From: Actinernus sp. WN-2022
Lineage: Eukaryota; Cnidaria; Anthozoa; Actiniaria; Actinernidae
Reading direction: 5' to 3'
Assembly (NCBI GenBank): GCA_030867875.1
Contig: JAOWCC010001634.1
Coordinates: 11,364,778 to 11,428,777, forward strand
Length of the DNA stretch: 64,000 bases
In this document: positions 22,692-34,795 of the stretch, in pieces
Layout: every line of letters begins with the position of its first letter
How positions within the stretch are numbered: position 1 is the stretch's first letter
Program-made: the position numbers and the translations under genes
Notes under the pieces: generated by a model
What the model was told of the DNA's origin: nothing
What the model saw: the letters and a program-made list of their open reading frames with translations, nothing else
The model's database searches: none

Positions 22692-24166
22692 TCAGAGCAC
22701 AGTACAATATGCGATTGTTTTTCCTCGCGCCAAGTTTTCAGGAAGCCATGTTTTCAGGAAGCGCCAGTGTTCTATTTCCTCACGCAAGGCCCAGGTAATC
22801 GCGACGGGGCGCGGGGATTTTGAGGCTTTTGACATAGCGTGATTCATCTCACATATAAATAAGCGAGCTCCTGGGACTGCTAGAGCATTTGCCAGCCAAT
22901 TTCTGAAGCTGGAGAAGTGAGATCGTGTCGTTTTGCAGAATTTCGTCAATCAAAACTAACAGCTTTTCCTTTTTCTTGCTGGTAAGGCAGAAAGCTTGCA
23001 AAGAAGAGTCGGATATGAAACCTAAATAAGGGACTCTTCTGGAAGGCGTAAGTATAGACTTTTCAATGCCAAGTGTGTAACCCAGCTTAACAAGAAAATA
23101 ACACCAAGAAAATTGCAGAACGCGCGAGTTGAAGATCTGGGCAGATAACGCGTCGTAGCCTAGGGGTGGTCTCCGTAGAACTGGGAAGGAGCAACTGGCC
23201 TGTATGGCGATCGTCTATATAAAGAGTGCACGGGATACCTAGAGTTCGGAATAAATGGGAGGCAAGTAGGCATGCATGTGGAGTGGTACACATAGGCGGA
23301 GAGTTTCCATCCGAATGGGATGGAGTTGCTTACAAAAAAATAACCCGCCCATTGAGAACCTAAGAAAACACGGCTTTCTTCGGACAGAAACTGATGTGGT
23401 AATACCCAGACTTATCATCACAGACGGTCTGAAATGAGTCTGGGGTTACTAGACGCGTTAGCATAAGCAAATTATCGAAATGAAAAGGCTTATTTACTAT
23501 CCAAAGATTAAGGAAGCGATCATCATTACAAAGACGTGGCTTTTGCGGTTCCACAGTTAGTGGTACTGAACAAGATGTGGGGGTTGAACTTGGTTGACTT
23601 TTCCCCATAGCGAAATAGCGCCGGATGCCAGCCTATTCAAAATAGCCGAATTTAACAAATGGTTTACATGATGGATGGTTATACAATATTGTTTCTGGGG
23701 GGATGTCGACTCCTTTATAGCTTCCCTTAAAGTGCTGGAAATACTTGTACACGTCGACTTTGTTTTCAACCCAATTGAGAACTTCAGAAGCCTGGGAAAA
23801 ACTCTCAGGACCAGAAAACACTTGTTTCCAGGCATCAACGTTCCGATGCAAGCTCCCTGCTACAAAGGAATCGGGATCACGTAAGGCAAGGTTGGATATA
23901 TTCCCAAAAGCTCGCCCAAAAATGACGTGAGCGATGTGATCAGGCAATATATGGGAATTCTGAGCTGCCACTCCCTGGGCTGACAGAGGAGCGCCGTCGA
24001 TCGAAGGAAACCCATTTCTCTTGAGTAACTTCAACATTGTGTGGATCAAAGCCAGTGTCCAATTCCCATTGTGGGGTATTATAAACTTTAGTGCGCTTTG
24101 GGTGCCTGAACTGGCGAAAAGAGAAAAGAAAACAATAAGGGAAGGAGCTGACTTAAACTCTAACAT
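22692..24166 (-). pseudogene. DIRS reverse transcriptase, broken
   Basis: Fragments in order: 24,166-23,633 (N-terminal region ending PPETILYNHPSCKPFVKFGY), 23,608-23,360 (PRLCNDDRFLNLWI and VCDDKSGYYHISF, the motif A block), 23,293-23,087 (SHLFRTLGIPCTLYIDDRHT, the catalytic YIDD) and 22,949-22,692 (AITWALREEIEHWRFL). Frames change at each junction, so no single protein is possible. Key RT acidic residues are still readable. A methyltransferase domain, found in some DIRS elements, was not seen. Confidence 0.75.
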
Positions 24167-24170
24167 TATT

Positions 24171-25246
24171 CCTTAATGCGAGACGAGGATCGAGACGGTG
24201 ATATAATAGCGTTGTCGAAAATGAAGCCCAGGGAGTGACAGCCTTGGCGCTCGGTGATCCGAGAGGGTGCTTTAGAGACCCCTCCAAGCAATGTCACTAA
24301 ACTTAAGGGAAATAACAGGAAACTAAGGGAACCCAGTACTTACAAAACAATGCTACTTTAACAAATTATGCTTTTCTTGCAACCGGAGTCTTTTCTTGTC
24401 TCATAAACAAGCGAGCGAGCCGCTGGCTGATTCGAGGCATCGTTTCATGGCTAGAACTTAGGATTATACATCATAATTTGATCATTATCTTTACTTACTA
24501 TTCCATCCATTCCATAATCAATGAGAGTTAGAGAATTCAACGCGTAAATCCCACACAAAGAGTTGTAAAGACTCGCAGTTATTTGGTCCGGCACTTCTCT
24601 CAGCTCTGGAAGTATATTTGATTGACTCACGTGCTCATAAAACGGATATATTGGGTTTCCTGTGCCTTGCGGTCAGAAATATTGTGGTTGGGTTCCCTGT
24701 ATGCAATTATCCAAAATGGCGGACGATAAAAGCAATAGCGATAATAAGCGATTAGCCTGAAATACAGCCGCCTCCCCAGATCGTTCCAGGGTCCACTAAG
24801 CAGTAGCCTTTTTTCAGTGGCTCATGTTTATTCCTGGAAATGTTTTGCAACGCGAGTGTTTTCACTGAGCAAAAATATGGCGATGTGTTCGTGGCCGTTG
24901 CAGTAATCGGGGCTAAAAGGAAACACGTCCATGGATTGGAGGTAAGTTCATAACGAAACTCGGATTGAGTGTAATCCCTAACATTGCTGAAATTCTGCTT
25001 TTTTCGAATTTTGGGCATCTTAGGGGTCTTAGGGGGTCTTAGTGGTCTTCGTTTTGGAGTCTTAGTTTTCCGAACACCCAGTCGGTTTGTGCAGTGAACC
25101 GTAGCAGCACGTATTATGCAAATGTCTGTCACGAATCTATCCTGTCACGCGCGCTTGTAAAACTTATAAAAGGGTCGGAAGTCAGACTATTCAGTTATAT
25201 TGTCTAGTTTTAATTTCTCTGATATTCACTGATGAAATTATACTAA
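24171..25246. other. Noncoding DNA, possibly the outer end of the DIRS element
   Basis: A degenerate repeat of TTAGGGGTCTTAGG occurs at 25,019-25,050. A 126-codon minus-strand frame here is Pro/Lys-rich because of that repeat and has no family motif. Nothing else recognised. Confidence 0.45.
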
Positions 25247-25555
25247 GGGTGTGTTCCTTTGGGAGAAATCCAAATCCGGATTTCGGATCCAAGATCACTC
25301 AGATCATGGGTCCAAAGGAACGGCAATGTGCGAGAAAGGATTAGTTACCACAGTAACGCCATATATACTCGATTTCAACATGGCGCAAATCAATACAATT
25401 TTATTCTCTTGGACTAAATAATTCATGATCAGATGAATCCTTTCTTGTTTTGGATTCACCGGATCACAAATCCGTTTTCGGATTCGGCCAAAGGAACACA
25501 AAATCCGTTTTCGGATTCATAATCCGGATTTGGATTCGCCCAAAGGAACACACCC
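25247..25555. mobile_element. 309 bp Harbinger/Tourist-like MITE
   Basis: Inverted ends start GGGTGTGTTCCTTTGGG at 25,247 and end with the complement at 25,555, with matching inner AAATCCGGATT words. Flanking TAA at 25,244-25,246 and 25,556-25,558 is the 3 bp duplication typical of PIF/Harbinger. No transposase inside. Confidence 0.75.
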
Positions 25556-25562
25556 TAAAACA

Positions 25563-25670
25563 ATTATTCACTTCAGTCTCAGTGACTATTGATGAATATT
25601 TTTCTCGATTTCGTCTAGGTAACTATTCACCAATAGTCACTTCGACTTCAGTGAAAAATTGTTAAATAGT
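25563..25670. repeat. Imperfect palindrome/hairpin
   Basis: ACAATTATTCACTTCAGTC pairs roughly with GACTTCAGTGAAAAATTGTT, with a second inner pair around GTGACTATTG / CAATAGTCAC. Foldback element; no coding. Confidence 0.5.
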
Positions 25671-25844
25671 AAAACACTGAATTTCTAAGTATGTCATATC
25701 TTTCTCTTTCATATCTTTACGTACTCAGTACATTTGATATGACAGATCTACAGTGATACTATGTGACATGTAGCTGATTCCACTTAGCTGGAATACTCTT
25801 TGCTGCCTTACTAGTGTCTAAGTTGTACACCACTTCGCGGCTAA

Positions 25845-26907
25845 TGCATCAGTCAATTCCAGCAATGCCCATCCCCTCCCCGGGACAACCCCCGGGCATT
25901 AGTCATTTTCGTAATTTTTTCCCAAATTCCCCACGGTGGGGACAAGCAAGGTGTTCAAATGCCCCACAGTGGAGCCAAAGAAGTAAGGAAAATGCCCCAC
26001 CCCCGGGCACATCCATAACGATATACTGCCCAAGTTTAATTCCATGCAAATGTACAAGGCGCAGAGAAGTGCTACTTCTCTATCTATTCATCGATAGTTT
26101 CCGTTACGGTTTTGTAGATCCGCCATCTTGTTTTGTATTTGTATTTATACTCACTGCTGTATCAGTGATTATGCTATTGAGCTGCCTGGAACAAAATGGT
26201 ATTAATTTACATAGTTTATATTTCATTCCTATAAATAATCATTCGCACCGCGGTTAACGTTATACAATAAGCGCTTATTAAAACCACATGACAGAATTTT
26301 ATAATAATAGTGTGACTTCTGTTCGTCCGGTGGACAGCAGCAAACAGTGTATATTTGTAAACAAACTACTTGATATCGTTTCCAACTCGGACCAGCAGAG
26401 CTTGGGCCCCGAGTGCCTCCTGAATTAACATTTTAGCGTAGCGTAGAGTTAAGAATACAGGATTGCAGATCAGTGTTAGATGGGCGGTGAACGTACGAGA
26501 ACTGCTATTTTCAAGCTATATTGTAAAAATTAAACATCCATAGGTTTCCCGGCTTTTTCGTGTCCTAGCGTATACAAATAACGTGGACAAGACGGTATAA
26601 ACTGCAGGTTTCTAGGTTTAGAGAAATAGATAGAATCCACAGGCAGCTGGAATAATTACAACAACTCAGATGTATTGGTTTCTTTTACTTGATACAGTAT
26701 GACGTCGTTACCACGAGACCTGCAGTCTCTTTCCCAGAATAATTTTTGGCAGTGTCAAATGCCCCACCATATGCCCCGTGGTAGAATAATGCCCGACCCC
26801 CGGGCCGATATAAGGTTACAAATGCCCCACTCCCGGGATCTCAAAGTATGCAAATGCCCCACCATATCACGGGAGGGGGATGGGCATTGCTGGAATTGAC
26901 TGATGCA
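25845..26907. mobile_element. 1.06 kb nonautonomous element with TAA target duplication
   Basis: Ends: TGCATCAGTCAATTCCAGCA at 25,845 and its reverse complement ending at 26,907, with similarity continuing through ATGCCCATCCCC. TAA flanks both sides (25,842-25,844, 26,908-26,910). The interior has C-rich GCCCCAC repeats near both ends and no transposase. Confidence 0.7.
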
Positions 26908-26918
26908 TAAATACAGGG

Positions 26919-27500
26919 ATGGCTCCAACCTCTAGCTATAACCCTAACCCGAACCATAAAACATACCCTAACCGGTCAGCGAAAATACTGTTCCCAGGTA
27001 TTATAAACGGCGAGGTTTTAGGGCTAAATTTCACAGGTAAACGAGTTTCACGAAAATGGCGAAGCCGTCACAACTTTAATAGCACGTATCCTCGCTCTAG
27101 AATTACCAATAATCAGTAAATGGCAAACACGCTTGGAATACCGATTATTGGTAATTCTTTGACAAATCCTAACCCGAACCACAAACCGAACCCTAACCAT
27201 CGGATGAGTTCACGGGTAAACGACGGGTTCTCACTCACCTAGAGCTAGGGTTCACAGGTAAACAAGATGAGAGAAAAAAAATTGAGCGCAACTACTCGGG
27301 CTCGAACTCGTAACCGTTTGCGTGTAGTACTTGGTCGTCTACCGCCGTTCGGAATTTGACAATTGTTTATCTGCATCCTTGACTGGTTTTAAGAATGTCA
27401 TTGTTTAATTTGCGTTCTAGAATTAGCGATTATTGATAATTGAAGAGCAAAAGCCAATTACTGATTATTGGTAATTCTAGAGCGAGGATATGTTGTTAAT
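26919..27500. repeat. Dispersed repeat, also inverted at 56.45-56.93 kb
   Basis: Shared words include GGTAAACGAGTTTCACGAAA, GGCTAAATTTCACAGGTAAA and GATGGCTCCAACCTCT. CCCTAACC stretches occur but are not a telomere array. Paired ATTACCAATAATC / GATTATTGGTAAT words make small palindromes. A tRNA-like stretch on the minus strand near 27,270-27,345 has a B-box-like GAGTTCGAGCCC followed by a T-run. Confidence 0.55.
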
Positions 27501-27504
27501 AGAG

Positions 27505-27735
27505 CACACAACCTCGTCCCCAGGGTCTGCTTGGTCAGATCCAAGATGGCGGCTACTCGGAGAGAAGACCCTGGTAAAGGCCGAACTATAACGTATTCTG
27601 ATTGGCTCTTCGATTATAACGCAAGGGTTGTTCTAACAATGCTTTGTATTGGCCAAATGGACTGAGTCCAGAGAGATGAACTTGTATATATATTTGATTG
27701 CTCAAATTTTATCAAAAAAACGATTTTTGCGTTCG
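27505..27735 (+). repeat. Solo-LTR-like fragment related to the BEL/Pao LTR
   Basis: It follows 16,230-16,507 (reverse complement) from AACCTCGTCCCCAGGGTC through ATTCTGATTGGCTC, GAGTCCAGAGAGATGAACTT and TTGTATATATATTTGATTGC, with about one change per ten bases. No internal BEL coding sequence lies beside it, so a solo LTR is the simplest reading. Confidence 0.5.
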
Positions 27736-28515
27736 ACGAAGGAGAACGCATCCTAATCTTGCGTTGGTCTCCCTGTGGTCACGTTGGTTCACGTTAGACC
27801 ACAAGCGGGAAGCTGTCGAGATGCCGACGAATCTTGTGTCAACTTTTGCCTCGTTTTCATGCACGCAAATTTCGTAAGCGTTGCGTTCCCTGTGTCACGT
27901 GATGTCGGCGTGAACTTGCAAGCGAAGCAGTTTCTCGATCTTTGCACGTGCGACGGGAGTTGTGTGGGGACTCGATTCCTTTCCGTTTCAAACCTGGGTT
28001 CTTTCGGTAAGTATTTTGTCGCTCAAACACAATGTTAGATTAGAAAATCGTAGGAACATTTCATCAAAGCATGAGTAAACTGTGTACTATGTTTAGAGCA
28101 CTTAGGAAAGCCGTTCTCTGGCCGAATCAAGTCAACTCACTCGATGTGCTGAACACAAACAATCTGCCCCAACGTTGTCACAAACTATAATGTATTGGAT
28201 CGTTATTGTTGTGTTATTTGAAGCCTTCTAGTGAGCAAAAAAAAAATGGTTTGAGATACTCTGCCTCGTTATCTACACTTAACTACTTGATTTGTGTAGC
28301 TTGGGCTCAATTCAATAAATCGTTTACACCCCTACATTTAAAAACACCCTAACCGTTAACAACTGGTGCTCACTTATTTAGGGTGTTTAGAGCTAGTCAC
28401 TAATTTAGGGTCTTTAGAGCTAGTCACTAGTTTGTTTTTACGGCTAAGTCACTAAACAACATATAAATATAATGCTACCCTACATTAAAAAAAAACACCT
28501 AAAAATTACTGTTTG
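27736..28515. other. Noncoding DNA, nothing recognised
   Basis: A moderately GC-rich stretch at 27,770-28,010 has open frames but no family motif and is followed by a GTAAGT-like word (28,006). It could be an exon fragment, but there is no supporting homology. Confidence 0.35.
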
Positions 28516-28519
28516 GGAA

Positions 28520-28648
28520 AAAATAACCTAGGTTGGACACAAAATAACCTAGGTTGAAAACAATAACCTAGTTTGGACAAAAATAAACTAGGTTGAAAAA
28601 AAATTAACTAGTTTGGACAAAAATAAACTAGCTTGGACAAATTTAACC
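28520..28648. repeat. 20 bp minisatellite centred on CTAG
   Basis: Six copies of roughly AATAACCTAGGTTGGACAAA. CTAG occurs at about 28,528, 28,549, 28,568, 28,588, 28,608 and 28,628, a 19-21 bp period. Adjoins the 3' side of a truncated LINE. Confidence 0.75.
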
Positions 28649-28659
28649 TGAAGTATTTT

Positions 28660-30178
28660 TTAAACTACAACATATATATTGGTACCGTCTGCAAAACAAG
28701 CTACGGTTGATGACGTAACGGCGTCCGGTAGGTCGTTGACAAACAGTAGGAACAACATTGGGCCCAATATGGACCCCTGTCGCACACCGGACGTCACAGG
28801 CTGCTCTTGAGATGTGGCCGCCATTACAGTGAGTCGCTCTCTATGATCACGTAGGTAACAACTAAACCAGTCAAACAACTAATGCCAGCGATGTTAAAAC
28901 GGCGTAGCTTATTGAACAGAAGGGCGTGGCTAACCTTGTCAAACGCCTTAGACATGTCTAAATATATAATGTTAATTTGCTTGCCTGAGTCAAGTGGCGA
29001 TCCAATGTAGTGTAAGACTGATGTTAGCTGAGTCACATACGACCTCCCTGGTAGAAACCCGTACTGCGCAGAGTTGATAAGGCGGTAGATATGGTACCTA
29101 ATACCAAACATCACACAGCGTTCTAGAACTTTAGAGACAATGGGAGTAAGGAAATAGGTATGTAGTTTTCGTCCTTTCTTGAAGACTGGTACGATGTTAG
29201 CCAGTTTCCAGTCCTGTTGGAGCACGCCTTCTCTGAGGCACCTGTTAACTAGCAAAGCTAATGATGGAGATATCTGCTCTGCCGTTTCCTTCAAGAGACG
29301 TGCTGAAATGTCATCGGGCCCGCATGCTTTATTAACATCAAGCTGTTTCAGTAATGCTAATACTTCGTTAGTTGGGATTTCCAGATCTGAGAGAACAAGG
29401 CCGGGGACTTGGGGCCCCCGCCTAGGGTCGAATCTGGAGGGAGATCGACCGATTTGTTGGAAAAGACAGACGTGAAGTAAATTTGAACAATTCAGCAATC
29501 TTGCGCGGCGTCGAGGCCGATAGACGCTGTTCTCCTGGATTTTGGTCAGCAGTTGCCATTGACATGACGTCGGTAAAGCTAGATGTTTTGTTAGTGACCC
29601 TAAATATCGACTAAATTCTCTTGGGTTGAAGTTGTATATCAGAGTCCAGTGAACCAAAAATAATTGGCTCGGCTCACACGTATCATGCGCTTGGTCTTAG
29701 ACCGCAGTTCCTTGAGATTATCTCTAAGATGACTGGTCGGAACCTTTTTTCACTTCTACCGGACCGCCTCCTTTTTGCTTAGACTGTGAATTATTTCCCT
29801 GGTCATCCAAGGCTGGGAATTTTTTCCTTTGATTTTTTTTGGTGGGAATGTAGTCGCACACAGCAAACAGGAAAGAGTCCTTCCATTGAAGCCAGTCTAT
29901 GTTAATATCGCCACTGACTTGGATGAAATTAGATAGGTTTAGATTCTGTAGAGCAGATCTAAGCCCATCAAAGTCTCCCCGTCGGTAGTCAAAGACAGAT
30001 ATTTTAAGCTTGTGGAGTGCTTTGACAGATGTTTTCACGTTGAAAGTGACGGTGTTATGATCTGTTATTAAGCCGGCCTCATCCGGAGGTAGAATAGAAT
30101 CAAGAGCCACTAGTTCTGGCACGATGGAGATTACAAGATCCAGCAAGTTCTCACCTCTTGTGGACGAGGTGACGAGCT
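28660..30178 (-). mobile_element. Broken LINE (endonuclease end plus RT), truncated both sides
   Basis: Minus-strand pieces in order: the C-terminal endonuclease part (30,146-29,724, with LITDHNTVTFNV for the usual SDH block), then RT at 29,657-28,824 (WKLANIVPVFKKGRK, SAQYGFLPGRS, IIYLDMSKAFDKV), then 28,878-28,660 (TSGVRQGSILGPMLFLLFVN and CFADGTNIYV). The catalytic FADD reads FADG here, and frames shift twice. At 30,178/30,179 it abuts a Gypsy element in the other orientation. Confidence 0.75.
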
Positions 30179-30760
30179 GTGACAGAAAATAATGCTAGAA
30201 CAGAGAAGATAGTGGTAGCAAAGTTGTCAGTTTATGATACTGCTGTAGAGTGTTATGATGTGCTAGTGGATCCAGGCAATGTATTTCATAGCGATGAAGG
30301 CCTGGCCGTGGCCAGATCTGTCTCAACAGTTAAGAAGGGACGGTGCTTCGTACAGGTCATTAATGTGACACACTCTGATTTGACATTGCATGAGAAGGGA
30401 CAGACTATCCTACAGGACTCAGTATTGACTTGTCAGAGTCCAAGCTAAGAAAAGAGCAGAACGCCAAGGTAGAGGAGATGCTGTATGGGTACAATGATGT
30501 CTTTAGTAGGAAAAGCCGAGACTATGGGCATACTAGATTGCTTACTCACTCCATTAATACTGGGGATGCAGCCTCGGTTAAGAAAACACCATATATACTA
30601 CCACACGCACACATGGATGCCGCTGAAAAGCAAGTGCATGAGATGGAAGAAGATGGGTTGATAGAACGTGCTCCCATAGTTATGGCTCGCAAGAAGGATG
30701 GTACTCTGAGGTTTTGTTACAGACTTTCGAGGTCTCAATACAGTCACTGTAAGTGATGTA
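30179..30760 (+). pseudogene. Gypsy protease-RT linker and RT N-terminus
   Basis: The first frame (30,179-30,448) is a beta-rich linker between protease and RT. It overlaps a second frame (30,430-30,756) that reads DVFSRKSRDYGHTRLLTHSI, PYILPHAHMDAAEKQVHEME and PIVMARKKDGTLRFCYRL, the conserved fingers of Gypsy RT. The segment with the first catalytic Asp (usually STLDLxSGYW) is missing between about 30,815 and 31,240, where an insertion sits. Confidence 0.7.
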
Positions 30761-30814
30761 CACCCTTTTCATAGAATTGATGGTGCAATTGATAAGTTAT
30801 CAGAATCAGTGTTC

Positions 30815-31230
30815 TACAAACTTGTTTTATATAAAGCTAGAGACCGAGGAATAACTCCTTCCTTGCACATATTTTAAAATTATATAAAGGAATACGAATC
30901 AATAGAACGCAAATGTGCCAAAAACTCGTGCACCCTACAGCTGCATATGGAGAAATGGGACAAGTTGCTAAGATAATTGAATCTTTTTTCTTTTTTTTTC
31001 TTTTCTATACGTCAAGTGTCAGAACAAAACTGGAGAACATTTTCTTTTAAATTGAAATAACTTGTTTATAGCCATATCACTTACTTTTCGTTTTTTCTTT
31101 CTTTTCACTACACATTATACATATATATTTAGATCAAGTCGCCATGGAAACTACACATTGTACCTTTTCTGTTTCCAATTTTGTGTAACTGCACTGTAAC
31201 GAATAAAAAACAATAACAATAAAAAAAAGG
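30815..31230 (+). mobile_element. 416 bp retroelement 3' fragment inserted in Gypsy RT
   Basis: Flanked by a 10 bp direct repeat ATCAGTGTTC (30,805-30,814; 31,231-31,240) and ending in an A-rich tail (CAATAACAATAAAAAAAAGG). This is the pattern of a truncated LINE/SINE insertion in plus orientation. No coding left. Confidence 0.65.
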
Positions 31231-31240
31231 ATCAGTGTTC

Positions 31241-32631
31241 AGGTGGAGCTGAATGAGGACGATCGTGAGAAGACGGCCTTCACCTTTGGACAGGATTTGT
31301 GGCAGTATAAGGTCATGCCAATGGGGCTTAAAAATGCGCCACCGACGTTTCAACCGCTAATGGAGTTAGTCCTTAGTGGGGTAGACTGGCAGCATGTTCT
31401 TGTGTACTTAGATGATATCTGTCTATTTTCCACCAACGTTGATCATAATCTGAAACTGTTGAGCTATGTACTAGTAAATGCTAGTAAATGTCACCTATTT
31501 AGAGATAAAGTGGTTTTCTAGGGACACGAGGTGATAGCAGATGGTGTCAGGCTAGATCGTGCAAATGTAGAGAAGGTGGCACAATGGAAAACACCCCAGA
31601 CTCCTTCTGAAGTTCGAAGTTTCCTTGGCTTGGCTTCATACTACAGGAAGTCTGCAAGGACTTTGCAAGTATCGCAGCTCCCCTTCATCGATTTACTGAA
31701 AAGAATGTAATATTTGCGTTGACACCCGAATGGGAGCAAGCATTTATGGAATTACGACAACGCCTAACTTCACCTCCTCTTTTGGTTTACCTGAGATTTG
31801 GTCAACCCTTCAGAGTGGATTGTGATACTTCCAAGTTTGGTGCTGGGTCCGTGTTCTCTCACAGGGTGAATGGAATGACGAACATTTGATTGCCTATGCA
31901 AGTAATTCATTTACGAGACGTGAGAGAAATTGGATCGCCTATGATCGTGAATGGCGGGAAATCCTGTGGAGTATTAGACATTTTCGGCCATATCTTGCCG
32001 GGCGAGAATTCAAAGTAGTAACTGACCACAAGCCGTTAGTTGGTAATAGGAGCATAGACCCAGGAAGTGATCCCACAGAAAGACGTGCCCGATGGTCAAT
32101 TGAATTGTCAATGTACGATTTCACAATTGTACACCGTGATGGAAAGAGCCATGTAAATGCAGATGCACTTAGTCGTGAGCCAGGGATTCAAAGGGTTGCC
32201 GAAGTGATAGTCACTGCTACATTAGGACCAAGAGCCAGAAATCTCCAGCGGAAACAAGAAGAAGACCCGTTTATCTCAAGGATAAGGAGCTGGATAAAGG
32301 AAGGGAAGAAACCACCATATGGCGAGGTGAAAGGTGCTGGTAAAGATTGGATGGAGCTGTCCAACCAGTTTCAACGATGTAAAATCAAAGATGGTACAGT
32401 ACAACGGAGGTGGAAACCAGACAACAAGACTGAGTGGCAGTTGCACTGAGAGATGATGCACTAAGTGCTCTGCATGATGAAGCTGGACACATGGGATACA
32501 CGAAAATGCTGCAGCGAGTAAGGAAGCGCTACTACTGGCCAGGCATAGCAGCGGACGTCAAGGCATATTGTTATAAGTGTATCAATACCTATGATGAGGG
32601 TTCCACTTTAGTCTTTTTTTGTGTATTTTAG
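31241..32631 (+). pseudogene. Gypsy RT C-terminus, RNase H and integrase zinc finger
   Basis: RT resumes as VELNEDDREKTAFTF, then VMPMGLKNAPPTFQPLME and VLVYLDDICLFS (catalytic YLDD). A stop sits at about 31,519-31,521. RNase H is at 31,700-32,200 (FRVDCDTSKFGAG, then IAYASNSFTRRERNW, FKVVTDHKPL and DGKSHVNADALSRE). The integrase zinc finger region (HDEAGHMGYTKMLQRVRKRY, then C-x-x-C) is at 32,434-32,590, in a different frame. It breaks off where the next LINE is inserted. Confidence 0.75.
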
Positions 32632-34795
32632 TACTCATAGAACAATTAGGAATCCATGTAATAAATTGTTGTTATTATATATTTTTCAGATATATCATTT
32701 GTTTAAGGTGGCAGCCACGGTTCCTTTTTGAGGCAGCAAGAGGTCCCCATTTATTGAAGTGAATTTCATGACTATTCCTTTTTCTCGCAATGAAACGTTC
32801 AGTTTCATAGTTCATTTTAGTTTTAAGTAGAAAAGCCTTAATCGACAATGGTGATTTTTTTCAGTTTGCTACTGTAAATGTAATATTTTGCGATTAGGAT
32901 TAAGTGATCAACTAATATATAATTTTCTTTTAAATCAATAATTCCAAAAAGAATATCCTTGACGTCAAAAGTTGTTTTTGGTATGTGATGTTTCTCTAGC
33001 CAACTATTCAATCTGTTCCAAAAATTCTAACTGTTTCACAATAAACAAGAAGATGTTCTATGCTTTCATTTTGGTTATTACAGAAAAAAAACAGCGGGGA
33101 GGCAGTTTTCCCAATTTTAAACAGAAGCTCGTTTGTATAAAGTATTTGATTTAAAATCTTGTATTGGAACTCACATAATTTAGTATCCAGTGTAGATTTG
33201 AACGCCAGTGAATAAATAGCTTTCCAATCCAACCAAAGATTCTCAGTGTTATAGCTTCGTTCGTATTTACCCATGGCTGTTGGCTCAGTCGCTTTCATCG
33301 AAGTTATTTTATTATGAATACTTCTTGATTTACATTTACTCATGGTAAAAATTTCATCGACCATTCGCAAATAAAAAACGTTTGGATTAAAAACCTCTTC
33401 CAGCATATAGGGTTGGATACCTTTCATGAGTTTTCGCCATTCTTGTGGTATTGCATTTAAAAGACTCATAAGTAAAAAACATGTCGATAGGTGACAGGTT
33501 AGATACAATAGGTAGTCTGGTTACTTTAATGATCCCTTCACAGTCATAAAAATCTTTAATTTTATGCAGCCCACAGTCAACCAAACTTTGCTTATAAACC
33601 GACTTTTTATCAATGCATACAAATTTATTATTCCAGATAACTTGATTTGCTATTTCCTCCAATGTGAAAGGTTCGGGCTTTGTTCAAAGAAGACCATGTT
33701 TGTATATACATTCCATATAGAATCTTGGCAAGGAGAGGGGTAGCTTAAAATATTGAAAGGTGCAGTGAAATAACAATTTCCACCGACTTTATTTAAGTAG
33801 AAATCGAGTACGTTTTTCCACCACGAAGGATATTCGTCTAAGTATCTCTTAATGCAGAGTATTTTCTGTGTTTCAACCATAGACTCAATACCGGGCATAT
33901 TTAAACCTCCATTTTCAATTTTATTTATCAAAGAGTCTTTTATTTTATCGATCCTTACCTTTCCATATAAATGTAAAACAAGTTTATTGATTTCTTTAAA
34001 AAAAAAATTACCACAAGAAATAAGAGCAACACGATATAAGATTTTTGGGATAGCAAACGACTTTATAATTCGTATTTTCCCTATTAATGTGAGACCTCTC
34101 CATTTCCAACTATTTAGGATTGTTTTAATCGACTTTAATGTAGATTCAAAATTTAATTTCTGAGATAATAAGTGCAAAAATGGCTAACATTTTCACTGCA
34201 TTTTTTATTTCTTTGACGTGCGGCTCCTCATTTGATGCCACCATCGAACCTAGAAGTAAGATTTATGTCTTATCATGATTCACTTTGAGTCCCGAAAAAC
34301 TGCCAAACTGCTTTATTTTTTCATCAACGTATGAAATGAGGGTTTATCATTTAAAATAAAAAGACAGTCATGTCGTCAGCAAAAATAATTAGTTTAATGT
34401 CTTGATTATCAATATTTATGCCTCGTATTTAATCTTTTGTCCTTATGTCTATAGCGAGTACTAATATTATTATAAATAAATATGGGGAGAGGGAGTCTCC
34501 AAAATAAGGTGAAGCATAACCATTGTTGGTTATGGAGCTAGGTATGTTTCGATAAAATGTTGAGATCCATTTTATGAGAGAGAAATTCCAAAGTTAAACA
34601 CTTTTAGGGTTTTTATCAAAAAATCCAAATTCACTGAATCAAAAGCCTTTTCACTTTAGTCAATTATAAGATCTAGACCCAGAGAGCTTGTGACATTGGA
34701 TCTTGTGGAATATCCATGGGGAAGTGATTAGCGTAAGAATCTAAACGCTACAATTATCCAAGATATATGTTCTATCCTCCATACAAAAAAAAAAC
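32590..34795 (-). mobile_element. Truncated L1/Tx1-like LINE inserted in the Gypsy integrase
   Basis: Minus strand. A degenerate RT is at about 34,780-34,200 (GDSLSPYLFIIILVLAIDIR-type stretch with stops). The C-terminal ORF2 region follows at 34,177-33,008 in two or three frames (WKWRGLTLIGKIRIIKSFAI, KIENGGLNMPGI, WKAIYSLAFKSTLDTKLCEF, LNQILYTNELLFKIG, and an SIEHLLVYC end). LTLIGKI..IKS and NGGLxMP are typical of Tx1/L1-group ORF2. The 5' part is absent. Confidence 0.7.
33008..34177 (-). pseudogene. C-terminal part of Tx1/L1-like ORF2
   Basis: Three overlapping frames (34,177-33,650; 33,662-33,387; 33,508-33,008) carry the region after the RT thumb. It begins LNSWKWRGLTLIGKI, continues with PSWWKNVLDFYLNKVGG and ends in a Cys/His-containing stretch (FFFCNNQNESIEHLLVYC), the usual zinc-knuckle-like terminus of this LINE group. 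Frameshifts separate the pieces, so it is inactive. Confidence 0.65.

Larger units (their letters stand above)
20300..24170 (-). mobile_element. Decayed DIRS-like tyrosine-recombinase retrotransposon
   Basis: Minus-strand order: leader/gag-like region, RT, RNase H, then tyrosine recombinase in place of an integrase. That combination defines the DIRS order. Frames are cut by many stops and shifts. I did not resolve the split terminal repeats, so the ends are approximate. Confidence 0.7.

Noticed and set aside
24752..25132. 126-codon minus-strand gene
   Set aside because: Its Pro/Lys-rich core comes from a short DNA repeat and no family motif is present.
26940..27200. Telomeric CCCTAA repeats
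   Set aside because: Only isolated, irregular CCCTAACC words, no tandem array.
27775..28038. 87-codon plus-strand gene or exon
   Set aside because: Open frame in GC-richer DNA but no recognisable motif; too little to support a gene.
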